From contig CAXMSB010000159.1 of assembly GCA_964195615.1 (NCBI GenBank), forward strand, positions 6,863-70,862: a stretch of 64,000 bases of DNA, in the 5' to 3' direction. The DNA comes from Bythopirellula sp964195615 (GTDB lineage Bacteria > Planctomycetota > Planctomycetia > Pirellulales > Lacipirellulaceae). Both the position numbers and the translations under genes were made by a program. This document shows positions 44,042-53,622 of this stretch, piece by piece. Numbering within the stretch: position 1 is the stretch's first letter; each line of letters opens with the position of its first letter. The notes under the pieces were generated by a model. It searched no databases, had not been told where the DNA came from, and saw nothing but the letters and a program-made list of their open reading frames with translations.

Positions 44042-46204
44042 ATGACACGAATCAACACAAATGTCAGCTCGCTGGTTGCCCAAAACACGTTGGGTCGGTC
44101 GAATGCGAGCTTGAACGAAGCCCTCACGCGGTTGAGCACCGGTTTGCGGATCAACACTGGTAAGGACGACCCGGCCGGTTTGATCGCTAGCGAAAACCTG
44201 CGTAGCGACATCACCAGCATCAAACGGGCCATCGGCAACACCGACCGGGCCAATCAGGTCATCGCCACGGCCGACAGCTCTCTGGGCCAGGTGAGCTCGC
44301 TGCTCAACGATATTCGCGGACTGGTCACCGAGTCGGCCAACACGGGTGCTCTTTCTAGCGATCAAATTGCTGCTAATCAGTTGCAGTTGGATTCGTCGCT
44401 TGAGGCGTTGAACCGAATCGCTCAAACCACGACCTTCCAAGGTCGACGTCTGCTGGACGGTAGCTTGGACTTCCTGACCACGGCAGGCACGAACTTCACG
44501 AACCTTTCGAATTTACAGATCGACCAAGCCAACCTTGGCACTGCGGGTCAGGTAGCCGTCGACATCGACGTCTCCACCGCTGCCACGCAGGCGACGATTG
44601 ATATTGCCTCTATTCCGGCTGGAATTGCGGGCGTTACCGCGTCGGATGGTACGATCGACTTCCAGACGGCTGCGGTAACCATAGCACAGGCCAGCGGTAC
44701 TATCGCAATTGGTGCTGCTGGTGCGGGTGGGTTCGATCTAGCTGCCGATGCCAGCGGTGCTGCCGATGGAGCGGCTGGCAACGCGGTTCAGGTCGACGTG
44801 ATCGATGGCGGCGGCGGTTTCACCCTTGCGGCTGTCTATAATTCTGGCACGAACACGATTGAAGTGACCGGTGATATCTCAGGTGGTTTTACGGTCACCG
44901 ATATTGCGGCTATCATCAATACTGATCTTGGTACCGATTTCACAACTTCAAGTGTCACCACTGGTGGTACGGCTGCCATTGTGGAGGCAAACGTAGGTAC
45001 TCTCACCGGTGGTGTCGATGCGGTCGCCCAAGTGGACGCTGCGATCACGATTAGTGCTGCCTCTGCCGGTGCCTCGTTTAACCGGACGATTACCTTTATT
45101 AGCACCGCTGATTTGGGTGCTGGTGTAGCTACGGCAACCGATAACGGTACGACCTTGGCGATTAGTGTGGACGATGACACTGCCGTCGATCTGTCCGCGG
45201 TGGTAACTGCAATCGAGGGTGCGATTGGCACGACCAGTTTCACGACCTCATTGGTCAGCACCACGGGTGACAGCCAGTTCAACACTACGGTAGACACCGA
45301 TCCGACGTTGACCAACGTCGGTGCCACAACTGCCGGTGTGACCGCCGGCGGCGGTTTGACCGATGCGGTTGTTATCGAGTTGTCTGGTGCGGATGGTTCG
45401 GAAGTGTTGAGCTTCGGTGTTGGTACTTCCATTGCCGAGTTGGTCACAGGTATCAATCTGGTCAGCGACGCCACCGGCGTTACCGCTGCGGTAAACGGCA
45501 CCACGGCGACCACGCTCGACCTGACCTCGGCTGATTATGGCGACAATGCTTTTGTCGACCTCAAGGTTATCAGCGAAGGCACGGGAACACCGACCTTTAC
45601 GAATGATGTCGGTCAAGGTGAGCGAAACACGGGCACCGACATTGTCGCTTCGATCAACGGCGTGTCTGGGAGTGGCAGCGGCAACGAATTGACGATCAAC
45701 ACCGCGACGCTCGATCTGACCACCGCGCTCACGGCAGGCTTCACGGGCACCGCCAGCTTCACGATCACTGGTGGTGGCGCGCTGTTCCAACTGGGACCAG
45801 ATGTCGTGTCGAACCAACAAGCCCGTCTGGGTATCGGCAGCGTGAACACCGCCCGACTGGGTAGTCAGAGCGGCAAGTTGTTCCAGCTTGGTACCGGTGG
45901 TTCCAACGAGCTGACGAGTAGCTCGCTGGACGTAGCAGCTAAAATCGTTGAAGAGGCGATCGATCAGGTCACTTCGCTTCGCGGTCGATTGGGTGCGTTC
46001 CAACGAACGACTCTAGAAACCAATAAGCAAGCCTTGAACGACACGTTAGTCAACCTGAGCGAAGCGGAAAGTTCAATCCGCGACGCTGATTTCGCCGCCG
46101 AAACGGCGAACTTGACGCGGGCCCAGATTCTGGTGCAGTCGGGTACCACGGTGCTTCAGATTGCCAACTCGAATCCGCAGAACGTCTTGGCACTGCTGAG
46201 ATAG
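44042..46204 (+). CDS. fliC: Flagellin FliC
   Basis: Main filament protein, 720 residues from the ATG at 44042, which follows a CAGGGG Shine-Dalgarno-like site by 8 bases. The conserved N-terminal D0/D1 (INTNVSSLVAQNTLGRSNASLNEALTRLSTGLRINTGKDD) and C-terminal D1/D0 (LAALRGRLGAFQRTT-like, SIRDADFAAETANLTRAQILVQSG, end NVLALLR) are both complete. Between them lies a long variable surface region (about residues 180-570) rich in Gly, Thr, Ala and Asp with repeated AAxGG-type segments, and with more T in third codon positions than the neighbours. Expected to be exported by the flagellar type III system with FliS as chaperone. Confidence 0.96.
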   Translation: MTRINTNVSSLVAQNTLGRSNASLNEALTRLSTGLRINTGKDDPAGLIASENLRSDITSIKRAIGNTDRANQVIATADSSLGQVSSLLNDIRGLVTESANTGALSSDQIAANQLQLDSSLEALNRIAQTTTFQGRRLLDGSLDFLTTAGTNFTNLSNLQIDQANLGTAGQVAVDIDVSTAATQATIDIASIPAGIAGVTASDGTIDFQTAAVTIAQASGTIAIGAAGAGGFDLAADASGAADGAAGNAVQVDVIDGGGGFTLAAVYNSGTNTIEVTGDISGGFTVTDIAAIINTDLGTDFTTSSVTTGGTAAIVEANVGTLTGGVDAVAQVDAAITISAASAGASFNRTITFISTADLGAGVATATDNGTTLAISVDDDTAVDLSAVVTAIEGAIGTTSFTTSLVSTTGDSQFNTTVDTDPTLTNVGATTAGVTAGGGLTDAVVIELSGADGSEVLSFGVGTSIAELVTGINLVSDATGVTAAVNGTTATTLDLTSADYGDNAFVDLKVISEGTGTPTFTNDVGQGERNTGTDIVASINGVSGSGSGNELTINTATLDLTTALTAGFTGTASFTITGGGALFQLGPDVVSNQQARLGIGSVNTARLGSQSGKLFQLGTGGSNELTSSSLDVAAKIVEEAIDQVTSLRGRLGAFQRTTLETNKQALNDTLVNLSEAESSIRDADFAAETANLTRAQILVQSGTTVLQIANSNPQNVLALLR

Positions 46205-46261
46205 CGGAAGAGAGTCTAGAGTCGAGAGCCAGATTGGCGATTGGCTCCTGAAGAGAACTTC

Positions 46262-46303
46262 AAGCCGGTTCGGTCCTTCGATAGGGCCGGACCGGCTTTT
46301 TTT
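46262..46303 (+). terminator. Factor-independent terminator after fliC
   Basis: A 15-bp stem (AAGCCGGTTCGGTCC with its partner, two G-U pairs) with loop TTCGATA is followed by seven or eight T. It lies 58 bases after the fliC stop. From 46304 to 46475 nothing else is recognised. Confidence 0.85.
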
Positions 46304-46475
46304 GTTGCGCCTTGGCTTCTTCCGTGACCGATACATTCGATAGGGTTGCGTGCCGTGGTGCTAGCGTTCTGCGCGTTTAGCGCAACCTATATTTTAGTTC
46401 TCACTTCTCCTTCCCTCGTTGAGCGCGGGAACCCGGCGCTTGCTGACCACTGATAGCTGACAGCTTAATCCATCT

Positions 46476-49400
46476 ATGGGCAGAATCACTTCCAATATCG
46501 GACTGGTTACGGGAATTCCGATCGCGGATACCGTCGATCAATTGATGCAGATCTCCGGGATTCCTCGGGACCGGCTGGCGACTCGTACCCAAGGCCTGCA
46601 GTCTCAACAGCTGGCTATCTCATCGCTGTCGTCGCGGCTGCTGGCCATCAAGTTCAGTCTCAACAGCCTCAACGTCAGCAGCGTCTACAACGGCCGTGAA
46701 GTCACCTCCAGCGACACCGACGTCCTGACCGCCTCGCTAGCATCCGGCGCCAGCCCGCCGGTCGGCAACTTCGACGTGCGAACCGTGCGAACGGCATCCG
46801 CCCAACAACTGCTTAGCCAGCGATTCGAGGACCTGGAAAGCGGATTTGGCTCGGGCACGTTGTCTTTCGGATTCGGCGGCCTGGTCGACCGAGGCATCTC
46901 GCTCGACGAACTGAACGACGGCGCCGGCGTGACGCGGGGGCAGATTCAAATCACGGATCGGAGCGGCGCTTCAGCGGTGATCGATCTCAGCGTCATTCGC
47001 TCGGTCGACGATGTCGTCCAAGCAATCAACAACGACACCACGGTCAACGTCACCGCCGTCGCCGACGGCGATGCCTTCAAGCTCATCGACAACACGGGCG
47101 CTAGCGCCGCCAACCTCTCGGTGTCAGAGGTTGGCACCGGAACCACTGCGGCTGACCTGGGGCTGGACGGGATCAATGTCGCCGCGTCCGACGCGACGGG
47201 ATCCGACGTGTTTCAACTTCATACCGGAACCAAGTTGTCATTATTGAATGACGGCAACGGTGTGCAGATCACCGGTGATCTGGTCGACGTCGACGATCTA
47301 ACGATCACGCTAATCGACGGGACCGTTGATGGGGCCGACCTTTCGGGAGCCAAGACGCTCGACGACGTCATCAACGCGATCAACAACGACGCAGGGCTTA
47401 CCGGCAAGATTACTGCCGCGATCTCGGCCGATGGCAATCGCTTGGTGCTGACCGATTTAACCAGTGGCGGCGGCACCTTTAGCGTCGCCAACGGCCTGAC
47501 CGGCACCACAGCCGATGACTTGGGCCTGACCGTCGCGGCAGCCGGCGCGACGATTACCGGCAATCGCCTGGTTTCTGGGCTGAGTGACACGCTGCTCTCC
47601 AGTCTCAACGGAGGCCAAGGCGTCGGCGCCTTGAGCCAGGTGGCGATCACCGACCGCAACGCCGGCAACGACACTGTTGATCTGGCAACGGCCGAAACGC
47701 TGGGCGACGTGATCGATTTGATCAACGCCTCGACGGCCGATGTGACCGCGGCAATCAACACCTCGCGCGGTGGGATCACGATCACCGACACCTCCGGCGG
47801 AAGCGGCAGCCTCATCGTCGCCAATGGCGACGGGACCAACTCGGCCGACGCGTTGTCAATTGCGGTGAATGCCGCCCAGGCTTCGGTCGACAGCGGTACA
47901 CTGAATCGCCAGTCGATCAGCGAAGCGACCCTGCTCTCGTCGCTCAACGGCGGGGCAGGAGCTACCGTGGGCGACATTTCGATCACTGACACCAACGGCA
48001 AGACCATCGCGATTGACGTCAATCCGCTTGGCAATGAGGCAAAAACGGTCGGCGACGTGATCGATAAAATCAACGCCGCCGCCACGGGTGTCAATCCGCT
48101 TGGCGTCGAGGCAAGGATCAATGACACGGGCGACGGCATCTTGATTGTCGATACGGTCAGCGGCGTCTCGACACTCGGCGTCAGCGACATCAGCGGCACG
48201 ATTGCCGAGAGTTTGAATCTCACCCGCGCCAGCGCCACAGTCGACATCAACGGCACGCCAACGGTGGTGGTCGACGGCACAGATCGATTCTCGGTCGACC
48301 TCTCCGATCTCGACTCCTCGCCCACCTCGATCAGCCTGGCATCGCTCAACGGCGGCGCCAGCATCGCGGCGGGCGACTTTACGATCACCGACTCCGACGG
48401 CGGAATTACGGCTATCGACTTCAACGGCACCGACGCAGGGATCGCCACGATTGGACAATTGATCGATACGATCAACGCCCGCGCGGCGGCCAGCGGAGCG
48501 AACGTCACCGCCAGCATCAACAGCGCCAGCACGGGCATCTTGCTTACCGACAATGCCAATGGGTCGGAGAAGCTAACCGTTACGGATATCAACTCCTCCA
48601 CGGCCGCCGACTTGAAGATCGAAGGCGAGACGACCGGGGGAACGATTGACGGTTCCGGTCTGTTTTCTGCGCAAAGCGTGAATCAGGGCGTGCTGGACAA
48701 GTTGACAGACCGCATCAACGATCTCGACGCAGGGGTGACGGCCGGCACGATTTTTGACGGCTTCGGATACCGATTGTCGCTCACGGTTGATCAAACCGGC
48801 TCGGGCAACGAGCTGCTGCTCGACCCGGGCACGTCGGTGCTGGCGTTTGAGCAAATCACCTCCGCTCAGGACGCCTTGGTCGTGTTCGGCGAGCAGCCGA
48901 CGCCTGGCTCGGGGGTGCTGATCAGTTCCAGAACGAACGAATTCGACGAGCTGGTCAGCGGGGTCAACCTGACCGCCATCGCGGCCAGCGCCACGCCAGT
49001 GACCGTTGCCGTCAATAGCGACGACTCGCCGGTTATCGACGCGGCCGAGGACTTCGTCGATGCGTACAATGCCTTGCGAGAAGAACTCGATGAGCTGACA
49101 GCGTTCGACGAGGAAAGTCTGACAACTGGCTTGCTCTTCGGCAGCAACGAGGCGTTACGAGTCGAGACTGAGCTGTCACGACTAGTAACAGATCGCTTTC
49201 GAGGGCTGGGCAGCTTTGAGACGCTTGCCGAAATTGGGATCACCGTCGACGGCAAGGGCAAGCTGCAACTTGACAAGACCGAGCTGCAAGAGGCCTTTGC
49301 CGAGAATCCCTCCGCACTGCAAACGTTCTTCAGTGACGACAGCAACGGCGTCGTCGCGAAGTTCAACGAGGCCATCGATCGATTGGCTGACGTCGACAAT

Positions 49401-49604
49401 AGTTTGCTTACCAACCGTAGCGACGCGTTGCAGGCAACGATTGAATCGAACGAACAGCGGATCGAACAACTCAATGAATCGTTGGATCGACAGCGCGAGC
49501 GACTGCTGCTGCAGTTTTTTCAGCTAGAACAGGTCATCGCCGGCTTGCAGCAGAATCTGTCAGCCCTGCAAGGCCTGCAGCCGCTGGCGCCGTTGTCGAC
49601 CTAG
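46476..49604 (+). CDS. fliD: Flagellar filament cap protein FliD, greatly enlarged
   Basis: Cap at the filament tip that helps flagellin fold into place. The N-terminal region (GLVTGIPIADTVDQLMQISGIPRDRL) and the C-terminal coiled coil (NRSDALQATIESNEQRIEQLNESLDRQRERLLLQFFQLEQ) are typical. At 1042 residues it is about twice the length of enteric FliD (468). The extra part holds at least five flagellin-hook-IN-type repeats, each starting like LLSSLNGGAGATVGDISITDTNG. The same motif appears in FlgL. It is followed by fliS. Confidence 0.94.
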   Translation: MGRITSNIGLVTGIPIADTVDQLMQISGIPRDRLATRTQGLQSQQLAISSLSSRLLAIKFSLNSLNVSSVYNGREVTSSDTDVLTASLASGASPPVGNFDVRTVRTASAQQLLSQRFEDLESGFGSGTLSFGFGGLVDRGISLDELNDGAGVTRGQIQITDRSGASAVIDLSVIRSVDDVVQAINNDTTVNVTAVADGDAFKLIDNTGASAANLSVSEVGTGTTAADLGLDGINVAASDATGSDVFQLHTGTKLSLLNDGNGVQITGDLVDVDDLTITLIDGTVDGADLSGAKTLDDVINAINNDAGLTGKITAAISADGNRLVLTDLTSGGGTFSVANGLTGTTADDLGLTVAAAGATITGNRLVSGLSDTLLSSLNGGQGVGALSQVAITDRNAGNDTVDLATAETLGDVIDLINASTADVTAAINTSRGGITITDTSGGSGSLIVANGDGTNSADALSIAVNAAQASVDSGTLNRQSISEATLLSSLNGGAGATVGDISITDTNGKTIAIDVNPLGNEAKTVGDVIDKINAAATGVNPLGVEARINDTGDGILIVDTVSGVSTLGVSDISGTIAESLNLTRASATVDINGTPTVVVDGTDRFSVDLSDLDSSPTSISLASLNGGASIAAGDFTITDSDGGITAIDFNGTDAGIATIGQLIDTINARAAASGANVTASINSASTGILLTDNANGSEKLTVTDINSSTAADLKIEGETTGGTIDGSGLFSAQSVNQGVLDKLTDRINDLDAGVTAGTIFDGFGYRLSLTVDQTGSGNELLLDPGTSVLAFEQITSAQDALVVFGEQPTPGSGVLISSRTNEFDELVSGVNLTAIAASATPVTVAVNSDDSPVIDAAEDFVDAYNALREELDELTAFDEESLTTGLLFGSNEALRVETELSRLVTDRFRGLGSFETLAEIGITVDGKGKLQLDKTELQEAFAENPSALQTFFSDDSNGVVAKFNEAIDRLADVDNSLLTNRSDALQATIESNEQRIEQLNESLDRQRERLLLQFFQLEQVIAGLQQNLSALQGLQPLAPLST

Positions 49605-49659
49605 AGAAGATTACTTACTTGTGCTGTTTCTCCCCACGTCTGTCATGCGAGCATCTATC

Positions 49660-50121
49660 ATGTCAAAACCTTCTGATTCACATTATCTCGAGGGCAAGAT
49701 TCTCACCGCGTCTCAACCCCGGCTGCATTTGATGTTGCTGGAAGGCGCTCTACGATTTGGCCAACAGGCGAAGCAGAAGTGGAGCGACGAAGAAATGTCG
49801 GCCGAGGTCGGAGAGTTGCTCAATCGCATGATGGACGTCGTGGAAGAGATGACGCTGAGCACCGCCGTCCCTGATAGCGAAATCGCCAAGCAGTTGGTCG
49901 AGCAATACGCGTTTCTCTATCGCGAGCTGGGCCAAAGCCGCGTCCATGGCGATCGCACGAAACTCGACGAATGCCTGGAGCTTCTGGAGTTTCATCGCGA
50001 GACCTGGAAACTCGCCTGTGAAAACGTGGCCGCCGACACGGCGACGCCCAGCAAGGCTCCGGTGCTTCCCCCCCATCATCTCTCACCCAGCACCACAGAC
50101 AGCTTTTCCTTGGAAGCGTAG
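49660..50121 (+). CDS. fliS: Flagellin chaperone FliS
   Basis: Helical cytoplasmic chaperone that binds the C-terminus of flagellin. The 153-residue form starts at ATG 49660 (MSKPSDSHYLEGKI), giving the usual FliS start Y-L-x-x-I; the open frame to 49621 adds nothing family-like. PRLHLMLLEGALRFGQQAKQKW and LNRMMDVVEEMTLS fit the family. The C-terminal 30 residues (Pro/Ser/His-rich) are extra. Confidence 0.93.
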   Translation: MSKPSDSHYLEGKILTASQPRLHLMLLEGALRFGQQAKQKWSDEEMSAEVGELLNRMMDVVEEMTLSTAVPDSEIAKQLVEQYAFLYRELGQSRVHGDRTKLDECLELLEFHRETWKLACENVAADTATPSKAPVLPPHHLSPSTTDSFSLEA

Positions 50122-50135
50122 GAATCGCCTCCGCT

Positions 50136-50215
50136 AGCCGCATTGCCACGCGAAGCAAGGCGCGCCGTCTATCGCTGTTGCCCCCCCGCGCCTTGTGTTG
50201 CGTTGCAACACGGCT
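50136..50215. repeat. Palindromic repeat family C, second copy
   Basis: Imperfect arms of about 29 bases (50136-50164 and 50187-50215) pair around a C-rich centre; ends read AGCCG..TTGC and GCAACACGGCT. Related to the outer pair at 12624-12769. Confidence 0.7.
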
Positions 50216-50302
50216 GGCAAGCGATTGACGCGCCGCTTGCGGTGCGCCTATCATCGGGCTTGCGGAATCAACCGTTTTCCACCCGTAGCGAGAGATTTCT
50301 TC

Positions 50303-51172
50303 GTGACTTCCACTAAGACCAAGCAGCTTATCCGCGTGGGACATAGCCCCGACCCCGACGATGCCTTCATGTTCCACGCCCTGGCCAACGACCATCTCGA
50401 CACGGGCGACTACCAGTTCACCCATGAGCTGGTCGACATCGAGACGCTCAACCAGCGCGCGTTCAGTGGCGAGCTTGAGCTGACGGCCGTCAGCATCCAC
50501 GCCTACGCGTTCCTGAAAGACAAGTACCTGCTGTGCAACAGCGGGGCCAGCATGGGCGAGGGCTATGGGCCGATGGTCGTGGCTCGGGAAAAGTGCGGCG
50601 TCGAGGATCTGGCCGGCAAGGTGATCGCAGTGCCCGGCAAACTCACGAGCGCCTTCTTGGCCTTGCGAATGTGTCTGGGGAAGGATTTCGAGCACGTCCT
50701 GGTGCCGTTCGACGAGATCATTCCATCGGTCGGTCGGGGCGAGTACGAAGGACAAAAGGTCGACGTCGGACTGATTATTCACGAAGGCCAACTCACCTAC
50801 GCCGACAGCACACTGGAGTTGGTGCTCGACCTGGGCGTCTGGTGGCACGAGCTCACCGGCCTGCCGTTGCCGCTGGGCGCCAACGCGATTCGCAAGGACC
50901 TGGGCACAGAAACGATCCAAGAGGTCGAGCGGCTGCTCTACGCCAGTATCAAGTATGGGCTCGAACATCGCGACGAGGCCCTGGCCTACGCGCTGCAGTA
51001 TGGTCGAGACCTCGACCACAGCAAGGCCGACCGATTTGTCGGGATGTACGTGAACGATCGGACCCTCGACTTCGGCCCCGAGGGGCGCGAGGCGGTGGCT
51101 CGCTTCCTGGCCATGGGCCACGAGCAGGGGATCTTGCCTGAATTGGTGGTGCCCGAGTTTGTCAGTGCGTAA
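50303..51172 (+). CDS. MqnD-like protein, 1,4-dihydroxy-6-naphthoate synthase (menaquinone, futalosine pathway)
   Basis: A 289-residue cytoplasmic protein of the MqnA/MqnD periplasmic-binding-like fold. It begins IRVGHSPDPDDAFMFHAL, which fits MqnD (GHSPxPxD), and has VDIETLNQRAFSGELELTAVSIHAYAFL and RSGASMGEGYGPMVV-like (NSGASMGEGYGPMVVA). The open frame to 50195 is not used; the GTG at 50303 has a purine-rich GAGAG stretch 10 bases before it. MqnD converts cyclic de-hypoxanthinyl futalosine to the naphthoate. No other mqn gene is nearby, so the assignment rests on sequence alone. Confidence 0.8.
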   Translation: MTSTKTKQLIRVGHSPDPDDAFMFHALANDHLDTGDYQFTHELVDIETLNQRAFSGELELTAVSIHAYAFLKDKYLLCNSGASMGEGYGPMVVAREKCGVEDLAGKVIAVPGKLTSAFLALRMCLGKDFEHVLVPFDEIIPSVGRGEYEGQKVDVGLIIHEGQLTYADSTLELVLDLGVWWHELTGLPLPLGANAIRKDLGTETIQEVERLLYASIKYGLEHRDEALAYALQYGRDLDHSKADRFVGMYVNDRTLDFGPEGREAVARFLAMGHEQGILPELVVPEFVSA

Positions 51173-51216
51173 CGAAGCTGGCTCGGAACTGCACGTCAAC
51201 TGCATTTGGACCTCAC

Positions 51217-52470
51217 ATGCCCGCCGACTGGAAAGATCAGCTTGATGCAATCATCGGCGACGTCCGCGCCGAAGTCGTCGGCTTGCGTCGACACCTGCAC
51301 GCCCATCCCGAGCCGAGCGGCGCGGAGCTCCAGACGAGTCTTCATCTCTATCAACTGCTGGGCAAGATGGAACTCGACGTTCGCATGGGCCCCGACGGCT
51401 GCGGAGTAGTGGCCGACAGCGAAACTCCCGGTGCGACCGATCTAGAGCGGCCGCCTGCCAGCCGCGTAGCCCTGCGGGGCGATATCGACGCGCTGCGTAT
51501 TCAAGACGGGAAACAAGTTGACTATCGCAGCACGAATGACGGCATCATGCACGCCTGCGGGCACGATGCTCACATGGCGATTGTCTATGGCGCGGCCCGG
51601 TCCCTCAAGATTCTCGAAGACCGGGAGCAAACACCGTGGCCGGTGGCTTGGCGGGTGATCTTTCAGCCTTCCGAGGAAACCGCGACCGGCGCCGCGCGGA
51701 TGATTGAGGCCGGCGTGCTCGAGCAGGTGACCAAGGTCTTTGCCCTGCACGTCGACCCGACGCGGCGGACCGGCGAAATCGGCATGCGCTCCGGCGCTTT
51801 GACCGCGCACTGCGATTCCATCCAACTAACAGTTCGGGGCCAGGGAGGCCACGCTGCCCGGCCACACGAGTCGAAGGATCCGATCGCCGCCTCGGCCCAG
51901 CTTATCAGCGCGCTCTATCAGTTCGTGCCGCGGACGACCGACACGCACGACGCGGTGGTGTTCACGATCGGCCAGATTCAGGGTGGGGAGAATGCCAACG
52001 TGATCCCCAGCGCTGTCGATCTGTGGGGCTCGCTGCGCACGCTCGATGCGACGGTCCGCTCGCAAACCGTCGAGAAGATCAGCCAGGTCGCGCGCGGCGT
52101 GGGCGAGATCACCGACACGGAAATCGACGTCGAGCTGCATACCAGCATTCCCTCGGTACACAACGACGCGGCATTGACGCGGCTCGTCTGGCACGAGGCC
52201 GAGGAGGTCGTGGGTAAGGATCACGTGCAACTGATCGCCCGCCCGAGCATGGGGAGCGAGGACTTTGCCTGTTATTTGCAGGACATTCCTGGCGTGATGT
52301 TTCGGCTGGGCTGTGCCAGCGACCTGGCCTCGGCCCGAGCGCTGCACACGCCCGATTTCGACATCGACGAGCGCTCGCTGGAACTCGGGGTGCGTATTTT
52401 GGCTCGCTCGGCGATAATGGCTTGCCACCCAGATCTGTCGAACGACCGCGAGTCCGCCGGGAGTGAATGA
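51217..52470 (+). CDS. M20-family amidohydrolase (hippurate/N-acyl-amino-acid hydrolase type)
   Basis: A 417-residue cytoplasmic zinc or cobalt amidohydrolase. Typical features: LRRHLHAHPEPSGAELQTSLHLYQLL, the metal site HACGHDAHMA, PSEETATGAARMIEAGVLEQV, the lid-domain histidine GQGGHAARPHESKDPIAASAQLI and GGENANVIPSAVDLWGSLRT. The end SMGSEDFACYLQDIPGVMFRLG holds a late metal ligand. Substrate not certain. It ends one base before the next gene's ATG at 52472, so co-translation is likely. Confidence 0.93.
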   Translation: MPADWKDQLDAIIGDVRAEVVGLRRHLHAHPEPSGAELQTSLHLYQLLGKMELDVRMGPDGCGVVADSETPGATDLERPPASRVALRGDIDALRIQDGKQVDYRSTNDGIMHACGHDAHMAIVYGAARSLKILEDREQTPWPVAWRVIFQPSEETATGAARMIEAGVLEQVTKVFALHVDPTRRTGEIGMRSGALTAHCDSIQLTVRGQGGHAARPHESKDPIAASAQLISALYQFVPRTTDTHDAVVFTIGQIQGGENANVIPSAVDLWGSLRTLDATVRSQTVEKISQVARGVGEITDTEIDVELHTSIPSVHNDAALTRLVWHEAEEVVGKDHVQLIARPSMGSEDFACYLQDIPGVMFRLGCASDLASARALHTPDFDIDERSLELGVRILARSAIMACHPDLSNDRESAGSE

Positions 52471-52471
52471 C

Positions 52472-53611
52472 ATGGCCGTCATCGATTTTCATTCGAACAA
52501 GAGCCCCTCACTTGGCATCGAGATCGAGCTCGGCCTGGTCGACGAGCATACGATGGCCCTGTCGAGCTCGTTCGCCGCGTTGAAAGATCAGCTTCCCAAC
52601 GACGACGACGTCAATTTCAAGCCGGAACTGATGCAATGCGTGATGGAGATCAACACCGAGGTCTGCGCGACGGTCGATGAAGCCGAAGAGGACTTGCGGC
52701 GGAAGATCGCCGAGGTCGAGACGGCCACCGACGCATTGGGGCTGCGATTGTGGTGGGGCGCCACGCATCCCTTCTCCACGTGGCGAGAGCAGCAGGTCAC
52801 GCCCAACGAGCGTTACCTTCAGTTGGTCGAGCTACTGCAGGAGTTGGCCCGCCGGCTGGTCACGTTTGGGTTGCACGTACACGTCGGCGTCGACTCGGGC
52901 GACAAAGCGGTGATGATCTGCGACCGCATCCTGAGGCATCTGCCGACGTTTCTTGCCTTGTCGGTCAGCAGCCCCTTTTGGGAGGCCCGCAAGACGGGCC
53001 TGCAGTCGCATCGCTCGAAGGTGATGGAAGGTCTGCCGACCGCCGGGCTGCCGACGCTGATGCGCAACTGGAGCGAATACGTCTGGTTGGTGAACCACAT
53101 GGTCGACACCGGTTTTATCAACACGATACGCGAGATATGGTGGGACGTGCGTCCGCACCACAAGTTCGGCACCGTCGAAGTGCGAATCTGCGACATGCCC
53201 GGCAATCTGGAAGACACGCTGGCGATCGCCGCCCTGATTCAGTGCGTTGTGAAGGGCCTCTCCGATGAGATCGATCACGGGGCCTATCAGCACGACTGCC
53301 ACCCGATGATGGTGCAGCAGAACAAGTGGCGCGCTGCCCGCTTCGGCACCGCCGCCCAATTGGTCGATTCCTACACACACCGGGCTCAACCGGTCGCCCA
53401 AGCGGTTGAAAATCTCACCGAGGAGCTCGCCTCGGTGGCCGCCGAGTTGGGTTGTGAAAGGCACATTGAGCAATGCCGACAAATCGCCTCGTCACCCAGT
53501 TGGGCCGATCGGCAGTTGTCGATCCTGGCGGAAACCAACAGCCCCGAGGAAATCGTCCGCCAGTTGACCAATATCTCACGCATCACGCCGGCAGCCCAGC
53601 AGGCATCTTGA
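52472..53611 (+). CDS. YbdK-type carboxylate-amine ligase (glutamate-cysteine ligase family 2)
   Basis: A 379-residue cytoplasmic ATP-dependent ligase of the GCS2 family. It has LGIEIELGLVDEHTMALSS at the start, FKPELMQCVMEINTEVC, GLHVHVGVDSGDKAV, SPFWEARKTGLQSHRSKV, VRPHHKFGTVEVRICDMP and HDCHPMMVQQNKWRAARFG. The GCS2/YbdK group has weak glutamate-cysteine ligase activity or an unknown amine partner. The ATG at 52472 starts one base after the M20 stop; the GTG at 52463 is less likely. Confidence 0.9.
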   Translation: MAVIDFHSNKSPSLGIEIELGLVDEHTMALSSSFAALKDQLPNDDDVNFKPELMQCVMEINTEVCATVDEAEEDLRRKIAEVETATDALGLRLWWGATHPFSTWREQQVTPNERYLQLVELLQELARRLVTFGLHVHVGVDSGDKAVMICDRILRHLPTFLALSVSSPFWEARKTGLQSHRSKVMEGLPTAGLPTLMRNWSEYVWLVNHMVDTGFINTIREIWWDVRPHHKFGTVEVRICDMPGNLEDTLAIAALIQCVVKGLSDEIDHGAYQHDCHPMMVQQNKWRAARFGTAAQLVDSYTHRAQPVAQAVENLTEELASVAAELGCERHIEQCRQIASSPSWADRQLSILAETNSPEEIVRQLTNISRITPAAQQAS

Positions 53612-53622
53612 GACTATTGGCG

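Noticed and set aside
46205..46240. TCGAGAGTCTAGAG-type similarity between 35600-35640 and 46206-46235
   Set aside because: The two stretches share short words in different order and do not align as a clear repeat, so they are not listed as a feature.
44836..48601. Long minus-strand ORFs opposite fliC and fliD
   Set aside because: They are low-complexity shadows (Val/Ala/Ser-rich) of the repeat parts of fliC and fliD.
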